Assembly: GCA_032358255.1 (NCBI GenBank)
Contig: JAULBX010019966.1
Span: 17,145 to 81,144 of the forward strand
From: Heterotrichella gracilis
Taxonomy: Eukaryota > Sar > Xanthophyceae > Tribonematales > Xanthonemataceae
Length of the DNA: 64,000 nt
Reading direction: 5' to 3'
The notes beneath the pieces are model-generated. The model had not been told where the DNA came from and searched no databases. It worked only from the letters and a program-made list of their open reading frames with translations. The translations under genes were made by a program, and so were the position numbers. Shown here piece by piece: positions 1 to 11,222 of the stretch; the first letter of the stretch is position 1; the number at the start of each line of letters is the position of its first letter.

Positions 1-69
1 GGCTGTGCGTTTGTTGTGCAGGTGGGTTTCTGCTGCCCTGACACTGCGCTGTGTTGCTGTCCTTGTATG

Positions 70-183
70 TGCTGTAACAGTTCCTGGTGCACCATGGCTG
101 TCATTGCACTGGGTTGTAACAGTACCTGGTGCACCACGGGTGTCTTTGCATGTGCCGTACTGATACCCAATGCACCATGGGTG
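70..183. repeat. Short imperfect tandem repeat in ERD2-like intron
   Basis: Three imperfect copies of a unit containing GTGCACCA followed by GGGTGT or GGCTGT occur just upstream of the first visible exon of the ERD2-like gene. I read this as intron sequence, because an acceptor CAG at 187-189 follows directly. Confidence 0.5.
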
Positions 184-189
184 TCGCAG

Positions 190-1701
190 TTTTGTGATGG
201 AGTACGACATCCACACCTTCCTGGACTTCCTGACGCTACTTGCGACAGGGGGCGTCATCTACCTCATGTACTTCACCCTCAGGGACTCGTATGAGCACGA
301 ACTGGACTCGATCAAGACGTACTACGTGGTATGGCCTCCCTGCCCTGAGCGCCTTTTGAAGTTTTGCTATGGATTCTGTGGAGTTTGATACTGGCTGTAT
401 ACTCTTAGACATAGGACTGCGCGCAGCGGATGAGCTCTCGGGGAAATGAGTGAAATTATTAACAAATTGAGTGAACTCATGATTGGAACTTATGTGCTAA
501 CTGTGTGCCACAGATCATCCCCTCCCTCCTCCTGGCGCTCATCGCTCACCCAACCACGAGGCACCCCTTCATCCTGAGGGTGCGTTTTCCATCAATGGCA
601 CCACACTTTCCATACTAGCTCGTAACTGCAACAGCGTGCCCAAGCATTGACCATTGCACACTGCTCATATCCTGGTTGCATCGAGATCCACCTACCCTGA
701 TGTACCCCCCCTCCCCGGTGTCCCCCGCCAGTCGCCAGGGCTGTGTGAGTGTACTTGGCGGCCGTGTCATGCTATGGTGTATGCGACTTGCTCATGCCAT
801 GTACAAAACGCTGAAGGGAGTAATGTGCATACCTGTCATCTGCTGCGAGCGGTGCCCACCCTACCCTATTGCTAACCCTCCCCCCTGGGTTTTCCCCACA
901 GGTGGCCTGGCCTGTGTGCGTGTACGTGGAGGCGGTTTCAGTGCTAACACTAAACCCTAAACCCTAAATCCTAAATCCTAAACCCTCCTCCCGTGTCCCC
1001 CACCAGGTGGCCTGGGCCGTGTGCGTGTACGTGGAGGCCGTCTCGGTGCTCCCCCAGCTGCGCATGATGCAGCAGGCCAAGGTGGTTGAGAAGTTCACCG
1101 CGCACTACGTGTTTGCCCTGGGCCTGTCAAGGTTCATCAGCTGCGCGCACTGGATCCTGCAGCTCATAGACGGCAACAGCTACCTGCTGCAGGCCATCGG
1201 CAGCGGCCTGTGGCCCGCCATGGTGCTCATCTCGGAGATTGTGCAGACATTCATCCTGGCGGACTTCTGGTGAGCGGGTGCAGGAAGCAGCTAAATAGTT
1301 TACCTCACTGCTGTTGTGACTTTTATAGTCACCAAAAGATGGCATCCCTTCTACTTGTCCCGAAGATCATATGTTGTGTATGTATTGTATACATGAGCAC
1401 TAGCTGAGCACTGATGCGTGAAATGTCAGTCCGGATGTGCAGAGCCTGTTTAGGGTTTAGGGTTCTTGTACATGGGCATCATGTATCTTTCTTCCTTCCT
1501 GGCTGCATCATTCTTACCTCGCAGCAGCTCATTTGTACTAATTTCAAAGCCTTGTAGTGGGATGTGTGAACTCTAGAGAGTTTCTTACATTGGGGACGCA
1601 CAATTGCTGATATGGCTGTGCCACGTTCTTGCAGCTACTACTACGTCAAGTCATATGCTGAGGGGAGTGGCGTCATTCACCTGGCAGCAGGCATTGTGTA
1701 G
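190..1701 (+). CDS. ERD2-like (KDEL-receptor family) membrane protein, 5' end outside window
   Basis: Exons at 190-328, 514-579, 1007-1269 and 1635-1701 join in phase and end at TAG. The product matches the plant ERD2-like branch of the ER lumen protein-retaining receptor family, a seven-helix ER/Golgi protein. Visible marks are FVMEYDIHT at the first exon, TTRHPF, YVEAVSVLPQLR, TAHYVFALGLSRF, then ISEIVQTFILADFC and YYYVKS near the C-terminus. True KDEL receptors recycle H/KDEL proteins from Golgi to ER; the longer plant ERD2-like paralogues are less well characterised, so the cargo role is inferred. The N-terminal helices lie left of the window. The intron 580-1006 holds a decayed copy of the start of exon 1007-1269 and telomere-like repeats. 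Confidence 0.9.
898..945 (+). repeat. Decayed copy of ERD2-like exon start with acceptor
   Basis: The acceptor CAG and about 45 nt of the exon beginning at 1007 are repeated here about 110 nt upstream with several substitutions. It sits in the intron just before a telomere-like tract and cannot extend into a full exon. Confidence 0.75.
950..986. repeat. Interstitial telomere-like CCCTAAA tract
   Basis: About five imperfect copies of the plant-type heptamer CCCTAAA lie between the decoy exon fragment and the true exon of the ERD2-like gene. Confidence 0.8.
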
Positions 1702-2542
1702 GCAGCAACAGGGGGGAAGTGTTGCAACATGCGGGTCAGCGAGTGGCAGCAACTGGGCACAAAATCCCATGCTACTACTAGGTGCGGGGAGTGGCAACAA
1801 TCAAAGTCCAGCACAGCACTGCTACTATGTCCGCTGCTGTGTGGTGGTGCGGGAGCAGATGTCAGCCATATACGGGCATCTTAATGGAAGTACGGAGGGA
1901 GAGTAGCGAGGTATTGCATGGCTTGGCATTGGTCTCAGCTGCCAGCTGTAAGCTGAGTGGGAGGGATGGCATTGTCAAGATGGGATCTGAATCTTGCTTG
2001 CAGTATTGTGGTTTGGCCATGTCGTTTCCAACCTCGCCAGGGTGGGGTAGCGTAAGGGGTGGGGTACGCCGAGATTCACATGGGATGGGTTTGCATGCGT
2101 TGCCACTTGAGTTGACCAGCGGACGGCGACGTGGGGATGGGGATGGGGATGCCAATGGCTGAAGGAAGCTTTCTTAGGCCTTGAGCATCGTCAGGCTGTT
2201 GGGGTGTGCCCTTTCTGGCACACACACGACAAGGAGTGTCACGCTCAAGGAGGAATGATGGGGCAAGTAATATGAAAGGCTTAGATTCAACTTGAGGGGC
2301 ATTTGGGTAGGTGGCCTGGGCCCAAGATAGGCACTGGGTGCCGCCACAATCAATAGATCACGTTTGGGTGCATGCATGATTTTGTCATGGTTTAATGCAT
2401 GTGCCACAATGCACCTCCTGAAACCTTGATTAACAGGCTGTAGCTGCAACGTTACAACCTGGCTAGCCAGCACTTTAACAAGGACATGCCGTTTGAGATT
2501 GACTGCGATTTGAGAGTGCATGTGGACATGCACCTCCTGCGC
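1702..2542. other. Intergenic stretch between convergent genes
   Basis: This lies between the stop codons of the ERD2-like gene (+) and the LYRM1-like gene (-). It should hold both 3' UTRs. Open frames here on both strands show no family resemblance or supported splice structure, so I call no gene. Confidence 0.6.
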
Positions 2543-3809
2543 CTAGGAGGACCCATCCTTTACCTGCTCCAACCGCCGCAGTGCTGCGGCCAGCTTTGCA
2601 TTCACGCTGTCATCCCTGCATGGTGCACAACATTGTCAGGCATAATGCAGTCCACGTGCACCCACGTCTGCAGACCCGCACCCATGGCAATCATTATGCG
2701 TGGATATGCCATGCGCCCAAACACTTCCACACACCATGCATGATAGTTAGCCCCACACCAACATCTGAATGCAACAGTTGGTTTGCACGTGCGGGACCAA
2801 AGCACGTGCAAGTGGCAAGTACCTCGCACCATCACACCCTGAACCACCATACCTGGTGGGTGGCACCTCGTGCACCTCCACCTGCGGCACCTGGATGTGC
2901 CTGAGGCCGGAAGGCTTGTGGTGCAGGCGCGGGTAGGGGATGCCATAGTGCACACCCAGCTCTAGCCGGGACTCGCCCTCCGCTAGCTGCGTGTGCAACA
3001 GCCACACATCTTAGCCTATGCTTACTTTGTGCGCATGTGCTATTAAACACCTTGGCATGCGAGGTTTGGCAGCAAAGTGCTATTGGACAGGGAAGTCACA
3101 GTGCACACAAGCTGTAACAGGCACCTCCTATACAGCTGCCACATGCGTATGCCCAACTTGGGGGTGGTTTTGTGCCAAGACCCACTGGGGAGGTGCCACA
3201 TGGACGCCCACACGATTTTGTTAGTGGCTGCTGTGCGGGGTGCTCAGAGTGTTGCCCCTGGGTTGAAGTGTGCCTGCTTGCGCGTTGATATAACCCTGCT
3301 GGGGCGCATCCATGCCCCTGCGATATTGCTCACCTATGGACCCTATATGTGCGTCATAAGAGGGATGTCACAAGGTCCTACCTGTGCTTCAACCTCCTTG
3401 CTGCCTGCGCCCCTATTCTGCCTGAAGCTGTCCCTGCACTCAGCCAAAATGTAATGCCTCTCCTGCAACATAGACGTTTACAACAAGAACTCAAATTTTC
3501 GTGCAAAAAGCAAGCCCTTTGAGTTGGACTGGACCAGATGCATGCATAGGAAAATGTAATCCCTGGAGGTGTACAAGGCAACCTGGGGTATTGGGCAATC
3601 CCTTTGAGTTGTTGCAGGAACACCAGGGCAGTTTCGGTGGCGACAATTGCTGTTCGATAGCAGGCAGATGCATGCATGCATTCAGCCATGACCTGCATGC
3701 AATGGACCTTTATTCGTACCTCAGCGGGTCCCTGCCAGTTCCTTGCGGCCCTGGATATTCTCCTGTACAGCGACAGGGCCCTGGCAGCGGTTGCCTCCAC
3801 TCCTGTCAT
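2543..3809 (-). CDS. LYRM1: LYRM1-like LYR-motif protein
   Basis: Four exons on the minus strand (3720-3809, 3382-3462, 2853-2986, 2543-2615) join in phase 0, 0 and 2 to give 125 residues, close to the usual length of LYRM1. The LYR motif is at residues 14-16 (ALSLYRRI), followed by the family pattern RHYILAECRDSFRQN and the LYRM1 signature SRLELGVHYGIPYPRLHH. LYR proteins are small, mostly mitochondrial, bind the acyl carrier protein and help assemble respiratory complexes or Fe-S clusters; the exact partner of LYRM1 is not well defined. The start is the first ATG of the LYR exon. The short last exon was found only because it closes the frame with a TAG at 2543-2545, so it is the least certain part. 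Confidence 0.88.
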
Positions 3810-4464
3810 ACTCTACTGGCGTGCAGGTGTCCTATGCACTGGCCACCGTGCAGCACGGAGCCATTGAACCCTTGTACCCAGTGCCCTTGCTGTATTCAGC
3901 TTCACAGGTTGTAGGGAACTTGCGCTGCCTGTGCGTTGTGAGGTTTTACAGCTTTTAAAAGCGCACTTATGTCTGAATAGCGTACGCGTGTCTTGCAACC
4001 TGCCACACAAAAAAGACCCTACAAAATCCTGCAAAAAAAGGGCAACAATAACTTCTCATGGCATGAGCGCAAAAAAGTCTGATCAGGGGACGACACACGT
4101 GCTGCCCTGAAAGACAATGGGCACATCACCGTGAACAACATACTGAGAAAGCACAGACTCCATACCAAACAGGGTAAAGGCGAGCCCTAGGCAGGCATCA
4201 AGTGCAAATTACTACGGTATATAGAATAATATTTTGCAGTGCGGCGCGGCGCAATTTGTAGGCGTTGTCAGAATAACGGTACAGCGATGTCAAAGTTTAG
4301 AAGAGGCTCTATTGGGCTGGCAGCGTTGCGGTGACACCTCGGCCTTGGGTTGCATACAATGCCACTACCAATGACCAAGTAAACTCAGCCCAAGCCTTTG
4401 CCGGCTGTACCCATGCGAGCCACACCACCATCAACAACATACGGGACAAAAAAACAGTCGTGCT
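3810..4464. other. Intergenic region upstream of LYRM1-like gene
   Basis: Between the LYRM1-like start codon and the stop of the next minus-strand gene. It probably contains the LYRM1-like promoter and the 3' UTR of the armadillo gene. No coding exon, RNA gene or clear regulatory motif is visible to me. Confidence 0.55.
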
Positions 4465-7400
4465 TCACATCACATTGATTGGTGCCCGTATGCCTCCTTT
4501 AATCTCCTTCATGTTCCCCTCCCCCTCACTGAGCGCCGCATCCCCATACAGGAGCCCCACCTTGTCGCTAACCATCCCAAGGTAGCGCGGGTCCTCACTG
4601 CACCCTACCACGTCCCCCCCCTCCTGCGAGCACAGATTGACCAACAGGATCCTCGCCAGCTTCCGGTGCTCTTGCCTCCTCTCTCCAACAGCAATCCCCA
4701 GCTTGGCAACCGCGCGATCCAGCCCCCCCGCCGCCACCACCTCCGCCTTCAACCCCTCGGAGCAGGCGATGTTCCCAATGGCCTTGGTGGCGTGCTCCTG
4801 GCAGATATCAGAGGCCCCCCGGGCATCCATGAGCTGAGCCAAGGGGCGGATGACAGGCCTGATTGAGCCCCACAGCAGGTTGCTCTTGTCAACCGTGATG
4901 TTGGCAAACAGCATGGCAGCATAGCACCGGGTGTCCCCACCTGGGCCCAGCAGCCGCGCAGCGATGTCAAAGCCCCCTGCCTCCATAAGGGCGTCGACTA
5001 TGCCTGTTGGTGCGTCTTGCGTGATGTTGGCCATCACCCACGTGGCGTTCTCCTGGATCTCTGTGGCGCCATCCAGCGACATCAGATGCACCAGTGGGGG
5101 GATGGCGCCGGCGGCCGCAATCGCCGGCCCATGGTCGTTGTTTGTAGATGTGAGGTTCACGAGGGTCAGCAGAGCAGCCTCCTTGCTCGCATCCTTGCTG
5201 TCCTCCTTGATGAGCGCTACCATGTGAGAAATCACGCCTGCAGCCACCAGCCTCCCCTTCTTCCCTGGCCCGCCCATCGCCAAAAGGGCGCACAGCCGGG
5301 CGGACGCCTGCTGCAAGGCAGGCTTGGCACTCGACAGCATCTCCATCAGCTGTGGCACCACGCCAGAGGCAAACACCCTGCCCCTGAGCCTGATTGCCTC
5401 CGCATCCCTTGCCTCGATTGGCCACACCGCAGCCAGCACCCCCGCCGCGTACGCCACCCGCTGCCGAAGCCTGCTGCCATGCGCCGCCGAGGGCCCGGAG
5501 GCCAGCAACTGCAGCATTGCATCGCTGGCGCCAGTGACACCAGATCCCCCCACCTACTGATCTGAAAGAGCGCCCGCGCTGCCGCCTCCTGGCTCTCCAC
5601 ATCCTCCGCCCCCACAAGCCTCACAAGCTGCTCCACCGCCCCCCTTTCAAACTCCTCCCCTTGCCACGGCTCCTCCGCAGCGCATGCGATGTCGCCCAAC
5701 AGTTGCGCAGCCAGCAGCGGCACCACGCCCTGATCCGCACCCTCGGTAGGGTCTGCCGGGTTGCTGATGAGCGCCTGCAGGGCGGTGACCACACCCGCAC
5801 CCACCGCATCTTCCGCCCGGCTCTTACCCACATTTACCAGCAGGCTCGAGCCAGGTCCCAAATGCCTTCAGGGTGCTTTCCAGCCAGGCAGGCTCGCTCA
5901 ACTTCAGCAATTCCACCACCTCCTGCACCTTTCCCTCTATCAGCAACTGGAATGGGGTGGAGGGGCGGGCATTCCCTACTTGGCGGGTAGACCGGCGAGG
6001 GCGGGGATCCTGTCTGCCAGGCCGGTCATTACCCTGCGGGGGAGGGTGTGGGTGTAGAAACGCGTGCGCCATTTCGAATGGCTGGGGAGATAGTGGGGAA
6101 AGGAAGTGCCGCTGGTTCAAATGGCGCGGGCGTCGCTGTTGGTGATGCCCCTGCTGATGGCGATGGAGGGGATGGAAGGGGTGGTGGTGCCGCTGACGGC
6201 GGTGAAGGGGATGGAGGTGGTGGTGGTGCTGACGGCGGTGGAGAGGATGGAGCTGACCCGTCCCTTCTGCATTGCACCTTTGCCGCCTGTCCCGGCAAAC
6301 CACCACCATCACCAACACCATGTGCCCGCTTCCTGCCTCCGGTCCCCTTGTTCCCGCTGCCGCTGCCACGGTTGGTGCTGGGCCCAGCCCCACCAGTGGA
6401 GAGCGCATGTGGCATTGCGTCACCATCATTGCCATGCATGCGTGCGGGGTTTGGTGCTTCACGCTCCCCTTCCCCCGCCTGGATCATCAGCTCTGTGCGC
6501 AGGACCTCCATGGCGGCGACGTGCTGCACGGGTGGGTGGGTGGTGTTGGGTAAGGTGGGTTTCGTAGCCAATCCGGGCTCATATGCTACATGAATTACTT
6601 GATGGCAATTAATTTAATACAGAACTTTTGTTTCACAGTATTGTACTAGGCCACCATGGCATTGGCGCACTGCCTTATTGAACAGGCTAAGGGTTCAGAT
6701 CAAGGGTGTATCAATGGGCCAGTGCTGCCTGGCACAGGTGGGTGTGTACATGCTTCTAAACAACGAGGCCCCGATACATCCAGGGGTCCAGAGTTTGAAG
6801 TTTACTTGGTAATTACATCACGTCCTCCCCACCTTTTGCACTGCAGCCACCCCCAGGCTCTTCCTCCTGCCCTTCCTGCCCTCCAGCTGCACCCGCACAG
6901 CCTCAGCCTTTGCCTGAAGCTCAGCCATCTGCGCCTCCAATTCAGCCAGCTGCTTTTCGTCGCCCGCTATCTTCCCATCCAACTCCTGCTGCTTGGCTAG
7001 GCGCCTGCCATGTCGCTGTGCACCCCCCCAATCTCCTCCCGCAGCAGCTGGGGTGTGAGGCTCCATGGGTGCGGCCCCAGCCAGGCAGCGCGCCTGCGCC
7101 TGCAAGTTTACATGGCGCATGTAACGATTGGGAAAATTCTACACAAATCCAAAGCCTTGCCTCTGGTCTGGGCATACCCCAAACGATATCCTATTTATTG
7201 CCAATTTTGGACTACCCGATATGGCTATATTAAAATTGGCATGGCAAGTATGTACACAACCAGGGTGCAACAACCGGCCAGTCAACAACTGGCATGTACC
7301 CCTGTATTACATTCCCATGCATGTGCCCATGATTTTGAGTCCAAACTTGCATGCACAATGGCATTGATGATGCACCTATCAGAGCAACATGGTGTGGATG

Positions 7401-8726
7401 ATCCCAGCTCTGGCTGTTAAAAACATGCACACAATGCCATATCATGTTGGGTGTGGATGATCCCAGCTCCAGCTTATAATGACGTGCACACAATATGAAG
7501 GTCAAAGCTAGCTACACTTGCCTTCTGTGCCCGAGCATCACTGTCCCTATCGGCTAGCAGGGTGGCCAGGTCATCAAGCAGACGCTGATCTTGAGGGGCC
7601 ACTCGGTAGTGGGGGGTGGCAGTGAGCTGCATTGCCTCGCCACACAGCCCCAGTGCAGGGCCAAGGTCCTGTAGCCACCACAGGTATAAATTGCTTTGCG
7701 GCTCATGATGCTAGCCATACAAGACATGATGCATCTCACTGCGCGTGACCAAATCAAATAAATGCAGATCTTGATGGAAAAGGTCTTATTTTAAGTAACT
7801 GCTCCTCAGTTCAATGTGAGGGCAAAGGTTGCAGAGAGAAAAAGTGAAAGAGAGCCAGGCTGGTCCTCCTGCCACGTGTTCCTATCATTTGTCGTCAAAC
7901 CCAGATAACCTACAAGTTTAGAGAGACACTAGGCCCAGTCCTGTCGGTCCTGTGCTAGCAGCTGTGGCTACACCTTACCTGGTTGTGTGCCTGCTGCAGG
8001 ACAGAGTTTACCACCACCACCCTGCTTGGAGAAAGACTTGAATTTGCCGATCAGTTGGTGGCATTGCAGCGCGCGAGTGACGGGCGCATAGCCAACCAAC
8101 TGGCCGATTTGCTGCCGCACATTAAGTATTGCCCCAAACACACCACCTGCAGTACACATGGGAAGGTTGGCTGCTGGCTGAGGGCAGGGTTGGGAGTGGA
8201 GATTTTGGGGCTGGCCCAGGTTGACATGTAGATATCCTGGCCCCACCTGCACTTTGTTTCCATCACAACCTGTGTGATGATGTGGGGGGTGCTTAGAGTC
8301 ATTGGTTAGTCGCACAGGGTTTGTGAGGCAACATGCTCAGGCCCCAGTGGCACAGTTCGCTTGCAAAGCGTGAGAAACAATCAATACCGGTTGATGCTTG
8401 GAGCTGGCATGGAAGCATCATGCTTAGTGTCACTCCGTACCCAGGGCGGCTGTGTGTGACTCCTCCACCTGCAGCTGCACCTCCTCCAGCAGGTTTTGGA
8501 CGGCCTACACCTGCTTCCGCACCAGGTATGCGTTGCTGCGGTGGGCCGAGGGCCCCCCGGTGAAGGTGGTTCCCCTGGCATGGGTGGGGTGCGCAGGGAG
8601 GGGGGTCTTATCCAGCCGTAGGCATAGACTGTACATTTCGCAGCAAGCGTCCAACACATCTGCAATTAGGTTACTCGCAGCCATGCTGTAGCGACAACCC
8701 AGGGTGAGGGCCTTCACCTTCCGGAC
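4465..8726 (-). CDS. Unidentified coiled-coil, proline-rich, armadillo-repeat protein
   Basis: Several minus-strand blocks look like one gene, but I do not recognise the family. From the 5' side: 8726 to about 8505 (KVKALTLGCRYSMAASNL), 8146 to about 8021 (ILNVRQQIGQLVGY), 7522-7668 (RLLDDLATLLADRD), 6851-7099 (a charged coiled coil with EKQLAELEAQMAEL), about 6033-6523 (MEVLRTELMIQ, then a long Pro/Ser tract) and 5946 down to 4465. The last block carries armadillo-type repeats such as AGAIPPLVHLM and NITVDKSNLLWG. The exons 7668, 7099 and 6523 join in phase 0, the first of them using a GC donor. Frame breaks occur near 5845 and 5545 and at an in-frame TAG after RKQV (about 8503), so it may contain micro-introns, sequence indels or be decaying. 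An armadillo kinesin was considered, but no motor domain is seen. Confidence 0.6.
7517..7522 (-). other. GC-AG splice donor
   Basis: The exon 7522-7668 ends AAG followed by GCAAGT rather than GTAAGT. Joining to the acceptor before 7099 keeps phase 0 and leads straight into the coiled-coil exon, which supports a GC donor. Confidence 0.5.
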
Positions 8727-9009
8727 CTAGATGAGGGGTATGGGGGGTTAGTGTGCAGTGCGTCCCCCCGTTTCCTTTCGTCTTAAGAGTGATCACTGCG
8801 GCTCGGTCGGCTGAGCTTTGCTGTATGGGTGAACTAGCGGAGTACCTTTGCTGTCTGCATGTCATGGAAGCTACACACCACTGGGATTTGGTTGGGCTTT
8901 GCAAGCACACTGTAGGATTTAGGGGGCTGTGGGTAGGCTCTTCCAACAGCATTGTAGCTAAATTCCTAGGGTTTGGTTTAGGGTCATGGGTAGGGTTTTG
9001 CGGCCTTAC

Positions 9010-9838
9010 TTGATATCCTCCCCCACAGCGGGGCAGTGCAGCAGCTGCGATCCTGGAAACGTTGTCTCGCAGTGGTTGGCCAGATTGATGTTTGGACCCC
9101 CACCCGCTGTGCCATCTTTGAACATGTGGTTGAATGCAAGCATGATGGATGAATAGGCCCCGCTGGCGCAATACACCCGCAGGGGTTGCTCCCATGTGGC
9201 GGAATTTGGGTTCCCATTGCTGGCAGAGTTTTGGCCCCAGTAGCCGATCATCTGGCAGGTGGAGGGGGGGGTGGAGGGGGGGGGGGGTGTTTGTTGGCGG
9301 CGGTGGGTGGTGGTAATGAAGTTTTTGTGGTGTGCATTGACGGCGAGGATCTGGTGGTGGGTGGTGGGTGGTGGGCGGTCGGTGATTTGCCTCCCTTGCA
9401 TTGCACATTGTAACCCCAGTCACAGCTCTGCACACAAAAACGCACCATGCATTCAGTGGATAATGTAATGGCATGGTTGCAGTATGCCTTTGCAGCTGCA
9501 GGAGATCCCCAACATTCCCAAACTGAAACTCAAAACCTCATCCCCAACCTCTGATCCTTCACATCGAGGTCCTGTTAAGTGATCGATTGGCATGGTATCT
9601 CCGCATCTGCAGCAATCTATCAACACACAATAAAAAAAAACTAAACCCAAAACCCGCAACCCTACCTGCTTGGCGTCATTGAACAGAGTGCCTGCCCCAC
9701 ACCCCTGATAGGCACTCCCCCCCGCGTAGCAATTGAAAAACGCTACGCACCCCTTATGTGTGGCTGCGTACATCCCATGAGTTTTCTTTGAGCAGAAGCA
9801 TGCGGCGCGCTGTGCATCAGTGCTGCTAGAGCAAGGCC
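9010..9838 (-). pseudogene. Truncated inverted copy of the bimodular chitinase N-terminal region
   Basis: Two minus-strand exons, 9666-9838 and 9010-9427, closely match the plus-strand chitinase exons 24896-25068 and 25172-25596. The first has the same length (173 nt) and encodes a CBM14-like domain (KGCVAFFNCY, GCGAGTLF). The second starts with SCDWGYNVQC, runs through a proline-rich linker and enters a GH18 start ([12 protein letters not shown]). It is 418 nt against 425 nt in the other copy, and the frame of the CBM14 part and the frame of the GH18 part differ across a poly-C linker, so the copy is frameshifted. The donor at its 3' end is intact, yet the catalytic exon carrying the DxxDxDxE motif is absent from the following 300 nt, where another gene begins. 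I infer a dead partial duplicate. Confidence 0.8.
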
Positions 9839-11222
9839 CTGCATAGGGTTTGGGTAGGGTAGTTGATGGGGGTGGGTGTGTATGGGCAGGTTGAATAATG
9901 TTTCGCTTTGCAAGACCCTCTATTGGCTGGAATGGGGTTCTTGCAGAGGTTATGTTCCTGTTTGCAATTCATGTTGTTCAGCTGGCGATTTGGGGTAAGG
10001 GTTGTTCTGTGGCCTGAGGAGTTTGCTGGTTCAGGTTTGCTACAGGTACCTAGGGCTCAGGTTAGCTCCATGGCAGTACAGGCAGGGATTGAAGTACTGC
10101 TGCCACACTGATGGTGTGACTGGACCAACCTGCTGTGAAGGTAATGGAATAAAATACCGATATCTTCCAGCAGGACTTTAAGGGTTTGCAGTGTCATATT
10201 TTGCGTACCTGTGGGGGTAGCTGGTGGGGGCCGCCTCACCGTGACTGTGCCGCAGTGTGCCTGTATGGTCAGAAATGCAAGGGTTAAAGGGGGGATTTCG
10301 TTAGTCTGTGGTGGTGTACAGGGCATCGAGGGTTGGGCTGGACGCTATTCCCAAGGGTTGGCTTGCGAGCAAGTGCAACCAACTGTGTTGACGCCATGTT
10401 TGGTTGGGTACCCAACCCCAAACGCCGGTCACACATGCGACCAGACCCAACCCTCTTGCAACAATGCATGCAGACGGCAAGACCAGCTGCCAGTATTGTA
10501 AGCGCACGGGGTTACACTGACGCCTGCACACACATGCTCTGCTAAGAGCAGGTATGCGACGCACCTTGCAACCAATTTGCAAAGCATGGTCCTACCCAAG
10601 TTTCAAAATGTCAGTCAAAATTGCTGGCTCATGGTGCGCCGCCGTCCCACTGGGTCGGGGCGATATGTTTCTTTCCTGTTCTGGCTTTGAAACCCGCAGC
10701 CGCAGCTGCCTGGGTAAAATGGCCAAGGTCATTTGGCAAACTGCCATCCTCATTCAGGCTGAAACAGCTGGTCTTACCATTCGAGCATATAATGCCCCCC
10801 TCCCCCCATAATGCTACCTATCTTACCCAACACCCCCCGTTGGTCACCAAGAAGCCCCACCACTGCAGCAAAGAGCACCGCTGGAAGGCAGGCCCACCCT
10901 CAAATCCCATGCTGAGTGCTCATGGCGATGCTCATCCCGGTCAGTGTGGGTACACATCCCCGTGCAGCACTAGTCCCCATCTTATGGCCATCCCATCCCA
11001 TCCCCACGACCATGCTCATGGTGCCCATCTCGGCAGGCGGGGGTATCTCTCCCCCGAGTCTCCCGCCCACAGCAACTCCCTGCGCTGCAGATTGCAACTG
11101 GGTTACAGGGAGCCCGCCGAGGTTCCCATCCCAGGGAAAAGCCCTGCTCATCCCGAGATGGCGCACCCTGGTGTTCATCCCAGGCAAAAAAAGGGACACC
11201 GCGCTCATCCCAGGGGCGGAGC
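9839..11222. other. Intergenic region with decayed copies of the MurE terminal exon
   Basis: Between the chitinase fragment and the stop codon of the MurE-like gene. From about 10900 to 11222 the plus strand repeats GCTCATCCC-type blocks; the stretches near 10930-10975 and 11010-11100 resemble the end of the MurE last exon and its downstream flank. Nothing else is recognised, although upstream exons of the chitinase fragment might lie in 9840-10560. Confidence 0.5.

Noticed and set aside
4967-5617. Long minus-strand frame rich in Arg/Gly overlapping the armadillo block
   Set aside because: It is the off-frame shadow of the GC-rich armadillo exons; its composition lacks the repeat pattern seen in the true frame.
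4465-8726. Armadillo-repeat kinesin
   Set aside because: Coiled coil plus armadillo fits superficially, but no motor-domain P-loop or switch motifs are visible upstream.
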